DNA from: Pararhizobium capsulatum DSM 1112
GTDB lineage: Bacteria > Pseudomonadota > Alphaproteobacteria > Rhizobiales > Rhizobiaceae
Length of the DNA: 64,000 bases
Direction: 5' to 3'
Assembly (NCBI RefSeq): GCF_030814475.1
Contig: NZ_JAUSVF010000001.1
Location: forward strand, 4,125,001 to 4,189,000
A program made the translations under genes and the position numbers. Of the stretch, positions 12,712 to 21,979 are shown piece by piece. Under the pieces are notes generated by a model that was not told where the DNA came from, made no database searches, and saw only the letters and a program-made list of their open reading frames with translations. Each line of letters opens with the position of its first letter. The first letter of the stretch is position 1.

Positions 12712-12740
12712 TTGACTTGCCCGAGAGCGGCATCCTATCG
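12712..12740 (+). promoter_or_regulatory. Candidate sigma-70 promoter of the DadA-like gene
   Basis: TTGACT (12712-12717), a 17-nt spacer, and CTATCG (12735-12740), close to the rhizobial consensus TTGAC-N17-CTATAT. The predicted start, near 12747, falls inside the upstream gene's terminator stem. Confidence 0.55.
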
Positions 12741-12772
12741 TCCCGGAGAGTTTTCATTCTCCGGGATTTTTT
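12741..12772 (+). terminator. Intrinsic terminator of the TPR lipoprotein gene
   Basis: TCCCGGAG (12741-12748) pairs with CTCCGGGA (12759-12766) around a 10-nt loop and is followed directly by six T. It ends only 5 nt before the next gene's ATG. Confidence 0.8.
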
Positions 12773-12777
12773 GTGGC

Positions 12778-13839
12778 ATGGGTTTCAGACAAGTAACGGT
12801 CGTCGGCTCCGGCATCATCGGCGCGTCGATCGCATGGCATCTGACCGAAGCAGGCGCCAAGGTCACAGTCATTTCAAATGCGCGCGGCGGCGTGGCGACA
12901 CCAAGGTCCTTCGCATGGATCAACGCCAGCTGGGGCAACAGCGAAAGCTATTTCCGTTTTCGCATCCGCGCGATGGAGGAATGGAACCGCCTCGCAGCGG
13001 CCGTTCCCGCAATCCCGTATTTAGCCTGCGGCGGCCTCTGCTGGGATCTGCCGCCTGAAAAATTGAAGGCCTATGCCGAAGAGCACCGCAGCTGGGGCTA
13101 CGGCATCCGCGCGGTCAGTCGCGATGAAATCGCCGGACTGGAGCCGCATCTGGCCGGCCTGCCGGATTTTGCGCTGCACGCTGCGAATGAAGGCGCCGCC
13201 GATCCCTTGGCCACAGCGGAGGCGTTGATCGCGGATGTCCGTTCCAAGGGCGCCGAAATCCTGACGGGTATCGACGTGCGCTCTCTGATCATGGATGGAA
13301 ACCGTATTCGCGGACTGGTGACATCTGACGGAGATCACATAGCTGACACCATCGTTGTCGCTGCCGGCGCTGGCACGGCAGCATTGGCTGCAACCGCAGG
13401 AATCGACGTCGCGATCGAATCGCCGCCGGGGCTGCTTGTGCATTCCCGGCCAACCGGGAAGGTTCTGAACGGCCTTGTCATCGGTGAGAAGGCGCATATC
13501 CGCCAGACAGCGGAAGGCCGGATCGTTGCAGGCAGTGACTTTGGTGGCACCGACCCCGGATCGGATCCGGATAAGGCAGCGGAAGAACTGTTTGCGACCG
13601 TGCAGACGATGTTGCCAGACGCGGGCCTCGAACTCGATTTCTATACCGTGGGGCATCGCCCCACGCCGAAGGATGGTTTGCCAATCATCGGGCCGGTGGG
13701 GCGTGACGGGCTATATGCCGCCGTCATGCACTCGGGCGTGACGCTGGCACCGCTTGTCGGCCGGCTCGTTGCCGCCGAAGTACTTGGTGAGCCGCAGCCC
13801 GAGATGCTGGCGCCTTACAGGCTTTCACGTTTCGGCTGA
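12778..13839 (+). CDS. FAD-dependent DadA-like amino-acid oxidase/dehydrogenase
   Basis: DAO-family flavoenzyme, 353 aa. The N-terminal FAD fold VTVVGSGIIGASIAWHLTEAGAKVTVIS and the C-terminal GHRPTPKDGLPIIGPVG block are characteristic of D-amino-acid dehydrogenases, glycine oxidases and related amine oxidases; the substrate cannot be called. ATG 12778 begins the Rossmann strand immediately. There is no Shine-Dalgarno, because the preceding bases are the T-run of a terminator, so translation may depend on a short or nearly leaderless message from the promoter at 12712. Convergent with pntB. Confidence 0.88.
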   Translation: MGFRQVTVVGSGIIGASIAWHLTEAGAKVTVISNARGGVATPRSFAWINASWGNSESYFRFRIRAMEEWNRLAAAVPAIPYLACGGLCWDLPPEKLKAYAEEHRSWGYGIRAVSRDEIAGLEPHLAGLPDFALHAANEGAADPLATAEALIADVRSKGAEILTGIDVRSLIMDGNRIRGLVTSDGDHIADTIVVAAGAGTAALAATAGIDVAIESPPGLLVHSRPTGKVLNGLVIGEKAHIRQTAEGRIVAGSDFGGTDPGSDPDKAAEELFATVQTMLPDAGLELDFYTVGHRPTPKDGLPIIGPVGRDGLYAAVMHSGVTLAPLVGRLVAAEVLGEPQPEMLAPYRLSRFG

Positions 13840-13868
13840 GAGGGCATCCCGGATCTATCGCACATATG

Positions 13869-13896
13869 AAAATGCCCGCGACTTCGCGGGCATTTT
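13869..13896. terminator. Bidirectional terminator, DadA-like gene / pntB
   Basis: Perfect 12-bp stem AAAATGCCCGCG / CGCGGGCATTTT with ACTT loop, T-rich on both strands, between convergent genes. Confidence 0.88.
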
Positions 13897-13917
13897 GCAT
13901 TGTAGCGGATCGCAATC

Positions 13918-15315
<1,398 letters not shown>

Positions 15316-15325
15316 TAGCGCGGCC

Positions 15326-15736
15326 TCACTTGTCTTTTTTCTTGTACATGGCGAGCATGCGCTGGGTCACGAGAAAGCCGCCGAAGATGTTCACCGAGGC
15401 GAGGATCAGTGCGATGAAGCCGAAGCCTGTGGCAAGACCAGACAGCGAGATGCCGACGGCCAGCAGTGCGCCGACGACAATGACCGACGAAATCGCATTG
15501 GTGACGGCCATCAGCGGCGTGTGCAGCGCCGGCGTCACCGACCAGACGACGTAATAGCCGACGAAGATCGACAGAACGAAGATTGCCAGCTGGAAGACAA
15601 AAGGATCGATTGCGCCGCCCGAGACGCCGTGGGCCAGAGCTCCCGCTGTGTCCGGCACATATTCGGCGGCGGTGCGCACCGCTTCGACCGCGCGGTCGAG
15701 ATCGGCGACTGCCTTGTCGAGAAGTTCATTGGCCAT
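15326..15736 (-). CDS. pntAB: NAD(P) transhydrogenase subunit alpha part 2
   Basis: Short membrane subunit (136 aa), equivalent to the C-terminal membrane part of E. coli PntA, which is a separate gene in alphaproteobacteria. Three to four hydrophobic helices follow an N-terminal amphipathic stretch; the [20 protein letters not shown] motif is family-specific. The start is ATG 15736, seven nt after AGGAG and overlapping the pntAA stop by one base (TGATG); an earlier GTG is less likely. Confidence 0.94.
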   Translation of the reverse strand: MANELLDKAVADLDRAVEAVRTAAEYVPDTAGALAHGVSGGAIDPFVFQLAIFVLSIFVGYYVVWSVTPALHTPLMAVTNAISSVIVVGALLAVGISLSGLATGFGFIALILASVNIFGGFLVTQRMLAMYKKKDK

Positions 15737-16884
15737 CACGCATCTCCTGCCGTCTTCGGCGCAAAGCCGGGATGAACCACGGCGCCGCCATGGGTCAAAA
15801 GTGTCGCCTTGACGAGTTCGTCTTCGAGATTGAGCGCCAGGCTTTTTGTCTCCTTCGAAACCAGCGTCTCGAGGAAGGTGTAGAGGTTCTTGGCATAGAG
15901 AAGCGATGTGGAAGCCGCGATCCGGCCGGCAAGGTTCGGCAAACCGACGACCTTCACGCCTTCGACGTCAACGGTTTCACCGGAAACCACGCCCTCGACA
16001 TTGCCGCCGCGCTCGACGGCGAGATCGACGACGACCGAGCCGGGCTTCATGCTGCTCAGCATCTCGCGGGTAACGAGCCGCGGCGCCGGACGGCCGGGGA
16101 TCAGCGCCGTGGTGATGACGATGTCCTGCTTGGCGATATGCTCGGCAACCAGAGCGGCTTGCTTGGCCTGATAGTCCCTCGACATCTCCTTGGCGTAGCC
16201 GCCATTCGTTTCAGCAGCCCTGAACTCGTCATCTTCGACGGCGATGAACTTGGCACCGAGTGAAGCGACCTGCTCCTTGGAAGCGGGGCGAACATCGGTT
16301 GCAGAGACCACGGCGCCGAGGCGGCGTGCTGTCGCAATCGCCTGCAAACCGGCAACCCCCGCGCCCATGACGAACACCTTGGCTGCCGGCACCGTACCAG
16401 CAGCTGTCATCATCATCGGCATGGCGCGATCGAAGGCATGGGAAGCTTCGATGACCGCCTGATAGCCGGCAAGATTTGCCTGCGACGACAAAACGTCCAT
16501 CGATTGCGCGCGGGTGATGCGCGGCATCAGTTCCATCGCGAAAGCCGAAACGTTGGCCTTGGCCATTTCGGCAAGGGCATCATCGTTGCCGTAAGGGTCC
16601 ATGACCGCAAGAACAATGGCGCCGGATTTGTAGGTGGAGATTTCGCAAGAGGTCGGCCGGCGAACTTTCAGAACGACATCGGCAGAGCCCACATCTGCGG
16701 CAGAGCCGATCCGGCCACCCACCTTTTCGAATTCGCTGTCCGGGATACGCGAGGAAAAACCCGCACCTGCTTCGATGACGACGTCGAAGCCAAGCCCCGT
16801 CAACCTTTTCACCGTTTCCGGCGATGCCGATACGCGGCCTTCGCCGGGATCGATTTCCCGCGCGATAAATACAGTTTCAGTCAA
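15736..16884 (-). CDS. pntAA: NAD(P) transhydrogenase subunit alpha part 1
   Basis: Soluble NAD(H)-binding dI subunit, 382 aa, homologous to alanine dehydrogenase. Seen: [20 protein letters not shown] at the N-terminus, the dinucleotide motif [22 protein letters not shown], and the mobile-loop region ending [20 protein letters not shown] chose TTG (16882-16884) because GGAGGGGG lies just upstream and the protein then begins TETVFIARE as in homologues; the longer frame adds 12 unlikely residues. It begins the pnt block downstream of COX IV. Confidence 0.93.
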   Translation of the reverse strand: MTETVFIAREIDPGEGRVSASPETVKRLTGLGFDVVIEAGAGFSSRIPDSEFEKVGGRIGSAADVGSADVVLKVRRPTSCEISTYKSGAIVLAVMDPYGNDDALAEMAKANVSAFAMELMPRITRAQSMDVLSSQANLAGYQAVIEASHAFDRAMPMMMTAAGTVPAAKVFVMGAGVAGLQAIATARRLGAVVSATDVRPASKEQVASLGAKFIAVEDDEFRAAETNGGYAKEMSRDYQAKQAALVAEHIAKQDIVITTALIPGRPAPRLVTREMLSSMKPGSVVVDLAVERGGNVEGVVSGETVDVEGVKVVGLPNLAGRIAASTSLLYAKNLYTFLETLVSKETKSLALNLEDELVKATLLTHGGAVVHPGFAPKTAGDA

Positions 16885-17005
16885 TGCCCCCTCCTCACGA
16901 CATACGCTCAGAAGGCACAAAGGTGCCTGCGACCGTACTCAACCTCCGCCCGCGCCTTCAGATCGACGCGCGCCCCATGGCCCGGAACCGGACCGCAAAA
17001 GGACA

Positions 17006-17025
17006 GGCGCGCTCTCTCCCGCGCC
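17006..17025 (-). terminator. Weak hairpin between COX IV and pntAA
   Basis: GGCGCG / CGCGCC stem with an 8-nt loop; on the minus strand TGTCCTTTT follows. It may attenuate read-through into the pnt genes. Stem and T-run are both weak. Confidence 0.35.
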
Positions 17026-17051
17026 AGCCCCCCGCCAGATTTTGGAATTGC

Positions 17052-17276
17052 TTAACGCAGCAGCACGAAGCCGGCGATATTCAAGAGAATGAACAGAACC
17101 AAGGCCGAAAAGAAACCGGCGCTGGTGAAGAAGCCGGCAGCCATTGCGATCAGCAGGGAAACGCAGAAGACCGTGCCGAATTTCGTTGCGGTCAGGAAGA
17201 AGTTGTAGGTCTTCTCATGCTCGGAGTAGTCCATCGGTGCGCCGGTTTCGAGCGGTCCGGTATGATGCTCAGCCAT
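17052..17276 (-). CDS. aa3-type cytochrome c oxidase subunit IV
   Basis: 74-aa protein. A polar N-terminus with the family motif MDYSEHEKTYNFFL is followed by two close hydrophobic segments (about 31-50 and 53-73). This is the small bacterial aa3-oxidase subunit IV that contacts subunits I and III in alphaproteobacterial oxidases. It lies just upstream of the pnt genes in the same direction, with a 167-nt gap, an arrangement common in rhizobia. Confidence 0.85.
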   Translation of the reverse strand: MAEHHTGPLETGAPMDYSEHEKTYNFFLTATKFGTVFCVSLLIAMAAGFFTSAGFFSALVLFILLNIAGFVLLR

Positions 17277-17662
17277 TGTCCATTATCTCCCTGACATCAG
17301 ACAACGCACGCGCAAGGCGGCGGCGTGGTCTCTCATATTCAACCTCGGGACACCGAGCAGCTCTGCACCGGCAACCTCTTGAATTGCCATTACACAAAGC
17401 CACGTGAGAGCGCAACGAAAACCCGCGCCAAAGACTGCGGCATAAGGGTACTCGCCACTGCCTGGTCTGGCGGCAACGGCCAGCTATACATTCGAAATGA
17501 TTGCTGCGTTTCCAAGGTCAGATTATCCAATCTCGGCCTCCTCGCTGAAACGCGATCTGACGGTGAAATCGAGACTTTGGTGAAGGCTCGCTTGCCGCCT
17601 GACTGGCAATAGGCTAGGCGAATGATCATATCGAATGGACGAAGCATTCCGGAGGCCATGTC
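17277..17662. other. Gene-free divergent spacer, COX IV / amidotransferase
   Basis: 386 nt between divergent genes. Only weak open frames occur, without ribosome sites or recognisable sequence. It should contain promoters for both directions. The plus side ends with a CGGAGG ribosome site before 17663. Confidence 0.4.
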
Positions 17663-18430
17663 ATGGCAAAGCCTTTTGTTGTAATTCCCGCCGATTTCAG
17701 GGCGTTCGACGGTAATGTCTGGCATGCGGTCCCGCATCAATATGTGCGTGCCGCCGTCGAAGGCGCAGAGGTGCTGCCTCTTCTGATTCCGGCCCTGGAA
17801 ACCGGAAATGACCCCGACGCGATCCTCGACCGGGTCGATGGTGTGCTGCTGAGCGGCTCGCGTACCAATGTTCACCCGTCATACTACAGCGACGGAGAAG
17901 CGCGCGACCTCGACGGGCCATTCGATATCGGACGCGATGCGACCGTCATGCCGCTCGTCCGACGTGCTCTGGAAAGGGGAATTCCCCTGCTCGCAATCTG
18001 CCGCGGTATTCAGGAACTGAACGTCGCGCTGGGCGGGACACTCGCCTCCGACATCCAGGAGCAGCCCGGCATATGGGATCATCGCAAGCCTGATGTACCC
18101 GAGCTGGATACGGCCTATGGCATCCGCCAGACAGTTCTCGTGAAGGAAGGCAGTTGCCTTGCTTCCGTGCTGGGCGCCGGCGAAGTGCGCGTCAACTCGC
18201 TGCACAGACTGGCGATTTCCAAGGCTGCACCGCAACTCGCCATCGAAGCCTTGGCCGAGGACGGGACGGTGGAGGCCGTATCCGTGATCGGAGCCAAGGC
18301 TTTTGCCGTTGGCGTGCAATGGCATCCGGAATATTGGGTCGGCAAAGACACGCCGTCCAATAAGCTGTTTGCCGCCTTCGGTGAGGCCGTTCGCGCCTAT
18401 GCCGACAGCAAGGCGAAAGTCACGGCTTAA
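17663..18430 (+). CDS. Class I glutamine amidotransferase-like hydrolase (peptidase C26, PuuD-like)
   Basis: 255-aa gamma-glutamyl hydrolase family member. PuuD releases GABA from gamma-glutamyl-GABA in putrescine degradation; other members act on different gamma-glutamyl amides, so the substrate is not certain. The triad is visible: nucleophile C113 in LLAICRGIQELN, H221 and E223 in VQWHPEYW. The GVLLSGSRTNVHPSYY segment matches PuuD-type proteins. A CCGGAGG site precedes the ATG. Its stop overlaps the convergent dehydrogenase stop in a shared TTAA. Confidence 0.9.
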   Translation: MAKPFVVIPADFRAFDGNVWHAVPHQYVRAAVEGAEVLPLLIPALETGNDPDAILDRVDGVLLSGSRTNVHPSYYSDGEARDLDGPFDIGRDATVMPLVRRALERGIPLLAICRGIQELNVALGGTLASDIQEQPGIWDHRKPDVPELDTAYGIRQTVLVKEGSCLASVLGAGEVRVNSLHRLAISKAAPQLAIEALAEDGTVEAVSVIGAKAFAVGVQWHPEYWVGKDTPSNKLFAAFGEAVRAYADSKAKVTA

Positions 18431-19404
18431 GCTTGGGACTTGCTGCGCCGGAACGGTGTTTCCGGCACGGGTGTCAGGGCTTCACCCTTGTCGAACCACG
18501 CAATCAGGTTATCGACCACCAGATCACCCATGGCATTGCGTGTCGCTTCCGAAGCAGAACCGACATGCGGCAGGAGCGACACATTCTCAAGTGTCATCAG
18601 GGCTTCCGGCACATGCGGTTCGTTTTCGAAAACGTCGAGGCCGGCGGCCGCAATGACGCCCTGCTCCAATGCTTCGACCAAGGCCTTCTCATCGACAGTG
18701 CTGCCTCGCCCGACATTGATCAGGACGCCGTTCTTCCCAAGCGCAGAAAGCACATCGGCATTGACCGTGGCGCGCGTGCTTTCCGATCCCGGCACAATCA
18801 CGATCATCGTATCGACGGCATCGGCCATCGTCTTCAAGGTCGGATAATAGGCGTAGCTGATATCCTCCCGCTTGCTGCGGGTATGGTAGCCGATCGACAC
18901 ACCAAAGCTTTCCAGCCGGTGAGCAATCGCAAGACCGATACGGCCAAGGCCATAAAAGCCGACCGTGCGCCCTCTGAGCGTCAGGGGCGACAGCGGAAAC
19001 GCTCCGTCCCTCGCCCAGCGGCCCTGCCGCAGATAGTTTTCAGCGACCGGAAACCGCCGCAGTGTATTCAGCAGAAGCCCGATCGCCGTGTCGGCAACCT
19101 CGTCTGTCAGCACATCCGGCGTGTTGGTGACGGCGACACCACGGGATGCTGCATGAGCGGCATCGACACCGTCATAGCCTACGCCGAAGCTGGCAATGAT
19201 TTCGAGCTTTGGAAAAGCGTCAATAAACGCACTGGCGAGCTTGCCCTGAATTGCGATGCCGGAAACACGGGCGGCATCTTCAGCTGTCACCAACGCCGGA
19301 TCGGCGGACGCAAGCCGCACAAGTTCGAACGTCTCAGGCAAGCGATCGAGAACACGCTGGCTCATCTTGCCGGGAACGAGGACAATAGGGCGCTGTTGAG
19401 CCAT
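18427..19404 (-). CDS. NAD(P)-dependent D-2-hydroxyacid dehydrogenase
   Basis: 325-aa dehydrogenase of the glyoxylate/hydroxypyruvate/2-ketogluconate reductase group. Seen: FGVGYDGVD, the nucleotide fold TVGFYGLGRIGLAIAHRLESFG, catalytic Arg in LINVGRGSTVDE, Glu in FENEP and His in LLPHVGSAS. It reduces a 2-keto acid such as glyoxylate, hydroxypyruvate or 2-ketogluconate; sequence alone does not decide which. It lies 30 nt downstream of a LacI regulator in the same direction, so local sugar-acid control is likely. Confidence 0.9.
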   Translation of the reverse strand: MAQQRPIVLVPGKMSQRVLDRLPETFELVRLASADPALVTAEDAARVSGIAIQGKLASAFIDAFPKLEIIASFGVGYDGVDAAHAASRGVAVTNTPDVLTDEVADTAIGLLLNTLRRFPVAENYLRQGRWARDGAFPLSPLTLRGRTVGFYGLGRIGLAIAHRLESFGVSIGYHTRSKREDISYAYYPTLKTMADAVDTMIVIVPGSESTRATVNADVLSALGKNGVLINVGRGSTVDEKALVEALEQGVIAAAGLDVFENEPHVPEALMTLENVSLLPHVGSASEATRNAMGDLVVDNLIAWFDKGEALTPVPETPFRRSKSQA

Positions 19405-19434
19405 GGTGGATCTCCGGAAATGAAATGGGGATTT

Positions 19435-20463
19435 TCAGTCCTGCTGGGTCGTTCTCAGCGGACCGGTCGATTGCCGGATACGCATTTCCGGCTTGATCAG
19501 GTGGATGCCATCCGGCTCGTGGCTGCCGTTCAGCTTGTCGAGCAGGGCACGCGCCGCGCTACGGCCAACCTCGGCCTGTCCGTTCCAGACGGTCGTCAGT
19601 GCCGGCGTGGCAATCGAAGCGTCTTCAAGATCATCGTAGCCCGTGACCGACACATCGCGACCGGGCACGAGACCCGCGCGGGCAATACCGTTCATCATGC
19701 CGATCGCCACAAGGTCGTTCCAGCAGACGACGGCCGTCGGTTTTTGTGGAAGCGACAAAAGATGGACGGCCGCCTCGAAACCGCCCTGCATCGTGCGCGG
19801 GCCAGGAATACGCAGGTTCGGATCGACCTCGATATTGGCCTTGCGCAGGGCCATCACATAGCCCTGATAACGGTCGCGGCCTGTCGATGTCTGGTCGGTT
19901 CCGCCGACCATGGCGATAACGCGATGGCCAAGGCTGATCAGGTGGTTGGTTGCAAGCGAAATGCCATAGGCATCGTCGCCACGGAAGATCGGAACATCCA
20001 GACCTTCAATGGAGCGGGCGACGAGGATCGCCGGCATGCCATTGTCTTCCGCCAACTGGATATCTTCCGGCGGCGTGCCGATCGCCGGCGACATGATGAC
20101 GCCGTCGCCGCCGAGTTGCAGCAGCGTTTCGATAAAGGCACGCTGCTTCTCGACGGAATCGTAGTGATTGGAAAGAATGAAAGTCTGCCGGTCACGGTCG
20201 AGCTCGGCTTCGATGGCTTTGAGAATTTCGCCGTAGAACGGGTTCATGATGTCGTGAACCACGACCCCGATGATTCCCGAACGCGACGTTCTCAAGCTTG
20301 CTGCACGCCGGTTGTAGATATAGCCCAGCGCTCGCGCCTGTTCCTTGATCTTGTCGCGCGTAACAGCTGCAACGAGCGGACTGTCGCGAAGAGCAAGCGA
20401 AACAGTTGCCGTCGATACGCCGAGGGTCTCGGCGATCGTCGAAAGCTTGATCTTCTGGGCCAA
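19435..20463 (-). CDS. LacI-family transcriptional regulator
   Basis: 342-aa LacI/GalR repressor. The N-terminal HTH (KLSTIAETLGVSTATVSLALR), the hinge near residues 45-60 and a periplasmic-binding-like sensor domain (GIIGVVVHDIMNPFYGEIL to VTGYDDLEDASIATPALTTV) are all present. The start is TTG (20461-20463), five nt after GGGAGGGAA; an earlier ATG adds 25 low-complexity residues. It probably controls the adjoining hydroxyacid dehydrogenase. A 15-bp palindrome lies 49 nt upstream. Confidence 0.92.
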   Translation of the reverse strand: MAQKIKLSTIAETLGVSTATVSLALRDSPLVAAVTRDKIKEQARALGYIYNRRAASLRTSRSGIIGVVVHDIMNPFYGEILKAIEAELDRDRQTFILSNHYDSVEKQRAFIETLLQLGGDGVIMSPAIGTPPEDIQLAEDNGMPAILVARSIEGLDVPIFRGDDAYGISLATNHLISLGHRVIAMVGGTDQTSTGRDRYQGYVMALRKANIEVDPNLRIPGPRTMQGGFEAAVHLLSLPQKPTAVVCWNDLVAIGMMNGIARAGLVPGRDVSVTGYDDLEDASIATPALTTVWNGQAEVGRSAARALLDKLNGSHEPDGIHLIKPEMRIRQSTGPLRTTQQD

Positions 20464-20511
20464 ATTCCCTCCCCCGCCCCGCGGTGCGGATATCCGTCTT
20501 TTTAAATTCTC

Positions 20512-20526
20512 TTTAAACTGTTTAAA
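20512..20526. promoter_or_regulatory. TTTAAAC-t-GTTTAAA palindrome upstream of lacI
   Basis: Perfect 7-1-7 palindrome, and a third TTTAAA lies at 20501-20506. It sits between the MarR stop and the LacI start, where an autoregulatory operator would be expected. LacI operators usually have an even centre, so this is tentative. Confidence 0.4.
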
Positions 20527-20541
20527 TGACTGCGGCAATCA

Positions 20542-21051
20542 TCAATTTTCGTCTTCCAGCTCCTCCGACACGACACCCTGCAGGTTGCCATCGACCGCCC
20601 TGAGCAACTTCATCAGCGTCCGCACCTGCTTGTCGCTCAAACCTCGTATGGCGATTTCCTCGGAAGCCTTGCCGGCTGCTTCAATGCCATCGAGACGATC
20701 ACGCCCGACCGACGTCAGATAGACCTTTGTCAAACGCGCATCATCCGCATCGGCGCGCCGCTCCAGGAAACCCTGCGCTTCCATGCGACCGATCGTGCGC
20801 GTCATGGTCGGTGCTTTCACGCCGAGACGCGCGGCGAGCGCACCCGCCGTCAGACCGTCTGTCTCGGCCAGCGACAGCATCACGCCATCCTGGCCGGCAT
20901 AGAGTCCGCTTTCAAGCAGGTTGCGCGACAGGACCGTCCGCATGGAACGCGCGGCCTGTACCAGCGCCGACGCGAGGTCCGGGGTGCCGGCCGTCAACTC
21001 ATGCTTCTTCTTGCCCTTGGCTTTCTTTTCGGCCTTGCTTTTCTTTCCCAT
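20542..21051 (-). CDS. MarR-family transcriptional regulator
   Basis: 169-aa MarR winged-helix protein. A Lys-rich N-terminal extension (MGKKSKAEKKAKGKKKHEL) precedes the domain; the HTH reads LTAGALAARLGVKAPTMTRTIGRMEAQGFLERRADADDAR, with the wing DxRxxxxxLT-like segment DARLTKVYLTSVG. ATG 21051 is preceded by GGAGGATCA, an excellent ribosome site; upstream in-frame codons overlap the divergent promoter. The ligand is unknown. It is divergent from the creatininase-family gene, a plausible target. Confidence 0.92.
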   Translation of the reverse strand: MGKKSKAEKKAKGKKKHELTAGTPDLASALVQAARSMRTVLSRNLLESGLYAGQDGVMLSLAETDGLTAGALAARLGVKAPTMTRTIGRMEAQGFLERRADADDARLTKVYLTSVGRDRLDGIEAAGKASEEIAIRGLSDKQVRTLMKLLRAVDGNLQGVVSEELEDEN

Positions 21052-21145
21052 TGATCCTCCAGCAAAATGCTTGCGCGGCCTTCCTTGACTTGTATGACTC
21101 GAATGACACGCAAACCGCAAGCCGAAGCAGAGGCGAAGCTTACAT

Positions 21146-21937
21146 ATGGCAATGCCGGCACCTATCTGGAAAGACAACGTTTACGCCTTGCTCCCCTCGG
21201 AACGGGCGCAGTGGATCGCCGTCCTGCCCCTTGGAGCACATGAGCAGCACGGGCCGCATTTACCCCCTGAGACCGATACGATCATCGTCGAAGGCCTTGT
21301 CGAGAAGACTATCGCCCGCCTGCCTTCCGGCCTGCCCGTCACCTTTCTGCCGGCAGAGCCCGTTGGCTATTCCATCGAACATCTGGATTTTCCGGCCACC
21401 CGCAGCTTTTCCTACAGCGAAGCTGTGGAGCGGTGGCTGGGCATTGCCGAGGAGCTGTCGGCACTCGGGATCCGCAAGATGGTGATGTTCAATGCCCATG
21501 GCGGTAACGCGCCGCTGATGACTGTCGTCGCGACCGAAGCCCGTGTTCGGTTCAATATGCTGGCTGTCGCTACAAGCTGGACCCGTTTCGGTCAGCCCGA
21601 GGGCTTTATCGACCCTGCCGACAAAGCAATCGACATCCACGGCGGCGACATAGAGACGTCAGTGATGCTGGCGCTTGCTCCTGATCGCGTAGGCATTGAG
21701 AAGGCCGCAAACTTCTCTTCCCGCCAGAACCAGTTTGCGAACGACTTCCGGCACTTGCGCGCCTACGGACCCCACGCATTCGGATGGAAGATGCAAGATC
21801 TGAATGACGAAGGCGTGGCCGGCAATGCAACGGCAGCGACGGCCGAGCGCGGTGAAACGCTGATCGAGCATGCCGTCAGCGGCTTCATCGAACTGCTTGA
21901 GGATGTCGATCGGTTCGATCTCGCGCTGCTGCGCTAA
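21146..21937 (+). CDS. Creatininase-family amidohydrolase
   Basis: 263-aa metal-dependent hydrolase of the creatininase/MftE/FAPy-deformylase family. Metal-site motifs visible: PLGAHEQHGPHLPPETD, the FNAHGGN loop, and DIHGGDIETS with the Glu ligand. Family activities include creatinine ring opening and formamide or cyclic amide hydrolysis. No creatine pathway gene is adjacent except that sarcosine oxidase, the last step of creatinine breakdown, lies 11 kb away. Divergent from MarR, convergent with the RTX gene. Confidence 0.87.
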   Translation: MAMPAPIWKDNVYALLPSERAQWIAVLPLGAHEQHGPHLPPETDTIIVEGLVEKTIARLPSGLPVTFLPAEPVGYSIEHLDFPATRSFSYSEAVERWLGIAEELSALGIRKMVMFNAHGGNAPLMTVVATEARVRFNMLAVATSWTRFGQPEGFIDPADKAIDIHGGDIETSVMLALAPDRVGIEKAANFSSRQNQFANDFRHLRAYGPHAFGWKMQDLNDEGVAGNATAATAERGETLIEHAVSGFIELLEDVDRFDLALLR

Positions 21938-21945
21938 GGAGCCAG

Positions 21946-21965
21946 CGCGCTTTGAAAAAAGCGCG
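21946..21965. terminator. Hairpin between creatininase and RTX genes
   Basis: CGCGCTTT / AAAGCGCG, 8-bp stem with GAAA tetraloop, in the 42-nt gap between convergent genes. There is no long T-run outside the stem, so terminator function is probable but not certain. Confidence 0.5.
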
Positions 21966-21979
21966 GTACCCCGGCAAAT

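Noticed and set aside
17325..17612. 95-codon frame in the COX IV / amidotransferase spacer
   Set aside because: No ribosome site, atypical composition and no recognisable sequence; the region is more likely divergent promoters.
18433..20505. 690-codon plus-strand frame
   Set aside because: Antisense to the hydroxyacid dehydrogenase and LacI genes, which are well supported; it spans two genes by chance.
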